From Pandoraea faecigallinarum (GTDB lineage: Bacteria > Pseudomonadota > Gammaproteobacteria > Burkholderiales > Burkholderiaceae): DNA of 64,000 nt. Positions within the stretch are counted from its first letter, which is position 1, and each line of letters opens with the position of its first letter. Below the pieces are notes generated by a model that worked only from the letters and a program-made list of their open reading frames with translations, searched no databases and had not been told where the DNA came from. The stretch is from positions 2,728,001-2,792,000 of the forward strand of contig NZ_CP011807.3 of assembly GCF_001029105.3 (NCBI RefSeq), written 5' to 3'. The translations under genes were made by a program, and so were the position numbers. Positions 63,665 through 64,000 of the stretch are shown piece after piece.

Positions 63665-64000
63665 CTAATAGATGTCACGGCGATAACGCCCCTGCGCCGA
63701 GAGGTTGAGCAGCGTATCGGCGCCGATCGCGTCGGCCAAGGCGGCGTCGACGGCAGGCGCCATACCCGCCAGACTGCCGCACACGTAGATGGCGGCACCG
63801 TCGGCCACCCATTGCGCAATTTCCTGCGCGGCGTCGCGTACGCGATCCTGAACGTAGATCCGCTGTGCCTGATCGCGCGAGTAAACCCGATCGAGCCGTG
63901 CAATGCCCCCTTGCGCCTGCCACTCGCGCAACGTGGCGTCGTGAAAGGCATCGTGACTCGCCTGACGCTCACCGAAAATCAGCCAGTTGCGGACATGTCC
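63665..64000 (-). CDS. Flavoprotein reductase, C-terminal NAD(P)H-binding part (partial)
   Basis: The last 111 residues of a gene that enters from the right edge. RNWLIFGERQASHDAFHDAT, YVQDRVRDAAQEIAQWVADG, AAIYVCGSLAGMAPAVDAAL and the C-terminal GRYRRDIY are typical of the ferredoxin-NADP reductase module in sulfite reductase alpha, PepSY-flavodoxin and cytochrome P450 reductase-like proteins. The FAD- and FMN-binding parts lie outside, so the exact enzyme cannot be named. Confidence 0.87.
   Translation of the reverse strand, partial: GHVRNWLIFGERQASHDAFHDATLREWQAQGGIARLDRVYSRDQAQRIYVQDRVRDAAQEIAQWVADGAAIYVCGSLAGMAPAVDAALADAIGADTLLNLSAQGRYRRDIY

Overview
The window is GC-rich DNA from a Betaproteobacterium, most likely a member of the Burkholderiaceae (Pandoraea-like). 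This rests on gene content and codon use, not on any marker gene: no rRNA, tRNA, insertion sequence, phage or CRISPR array is visible. Nearly everything is densely packed chromosomal-style coding sequence. Regular short-unit (9-13 bp) tandem repeats recur between and inside genes.

Layout. (1) 1-9790, minus strand: a bacterial cellulose synthase operon in the order bcsB-bcsZ-bcsC-bcsQ-bcsA (bcsA runs off the left edge), with a divergent bcsR-like gene followed by a HAD phosphatase and an FUSC-type membrane protein (10079-13016). (2) 13212-18483: two methyltransferases, a BaiN-type flavoprotein, a tandem pair of duplicated small membrane proteins, a DUF1488 protein and an FMN reductase. (3) 18552-22782: astB and astD, with astE divergent, from the arginine succinyltransferase pathway. 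(4) 23007-26338: an unrecognised 668-residue membrane protein and an AI-2E family exporter. (5) 27002-30731: hmgA-fahA of homogentisate degradation with a divergent LysR regulator. (6) 30783-35675: a lipoprotein, an RcsB-like response regulator and an RcsC-like hybrid kinase carrying its own HPt domain, preceded by palindromes resembling RcsB/BvgA-type boxes. (7) 36141-44139: TauE/SafE permease, family III CoA-transferase, CorA, an acyl-CoA synthetase/GNAT fusion, Dps and HdeD. (8) 44717-49837: a four-gene Csu-type (spore coat U) chaperone-usher fimbrial operon. (9) 49898-55066: a polar amino-acid ABC transporter followed by astC and astA, the remaining part of the arginine succinyltransferase pathway, about 27 kb from astDBE. 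(10) 55269-64000: an acetolactate-synthase-like enzyme with a divergent Lrp regulator, an exported peroxiredoxin, a hemolysin III family protein, a soluble hybrid kinase, a chemotaxis receptor with a sigma-28-like promoter, acylphosphatase and a partial flavoprotein reductase.

How the parts relate. Cellulose, Csu fimbriae and two phosphorelay kinases point to surface attachment as a theme. The ABC transporter with AstC, AstA, AstD, AstB and AstE would take arginine or ornithine to glutamate and succinate. HmgA and FahA open and cleave the homogentisate ring. The most interesting items are the compact Rcs-like phosphorelay with its putative boxes, a BcsZ cellulase whose expected catalytic-base aspartate is asparagine, the split ast locus, the unrecognised 668-residue protein, and the repeated minisatellite pattern.
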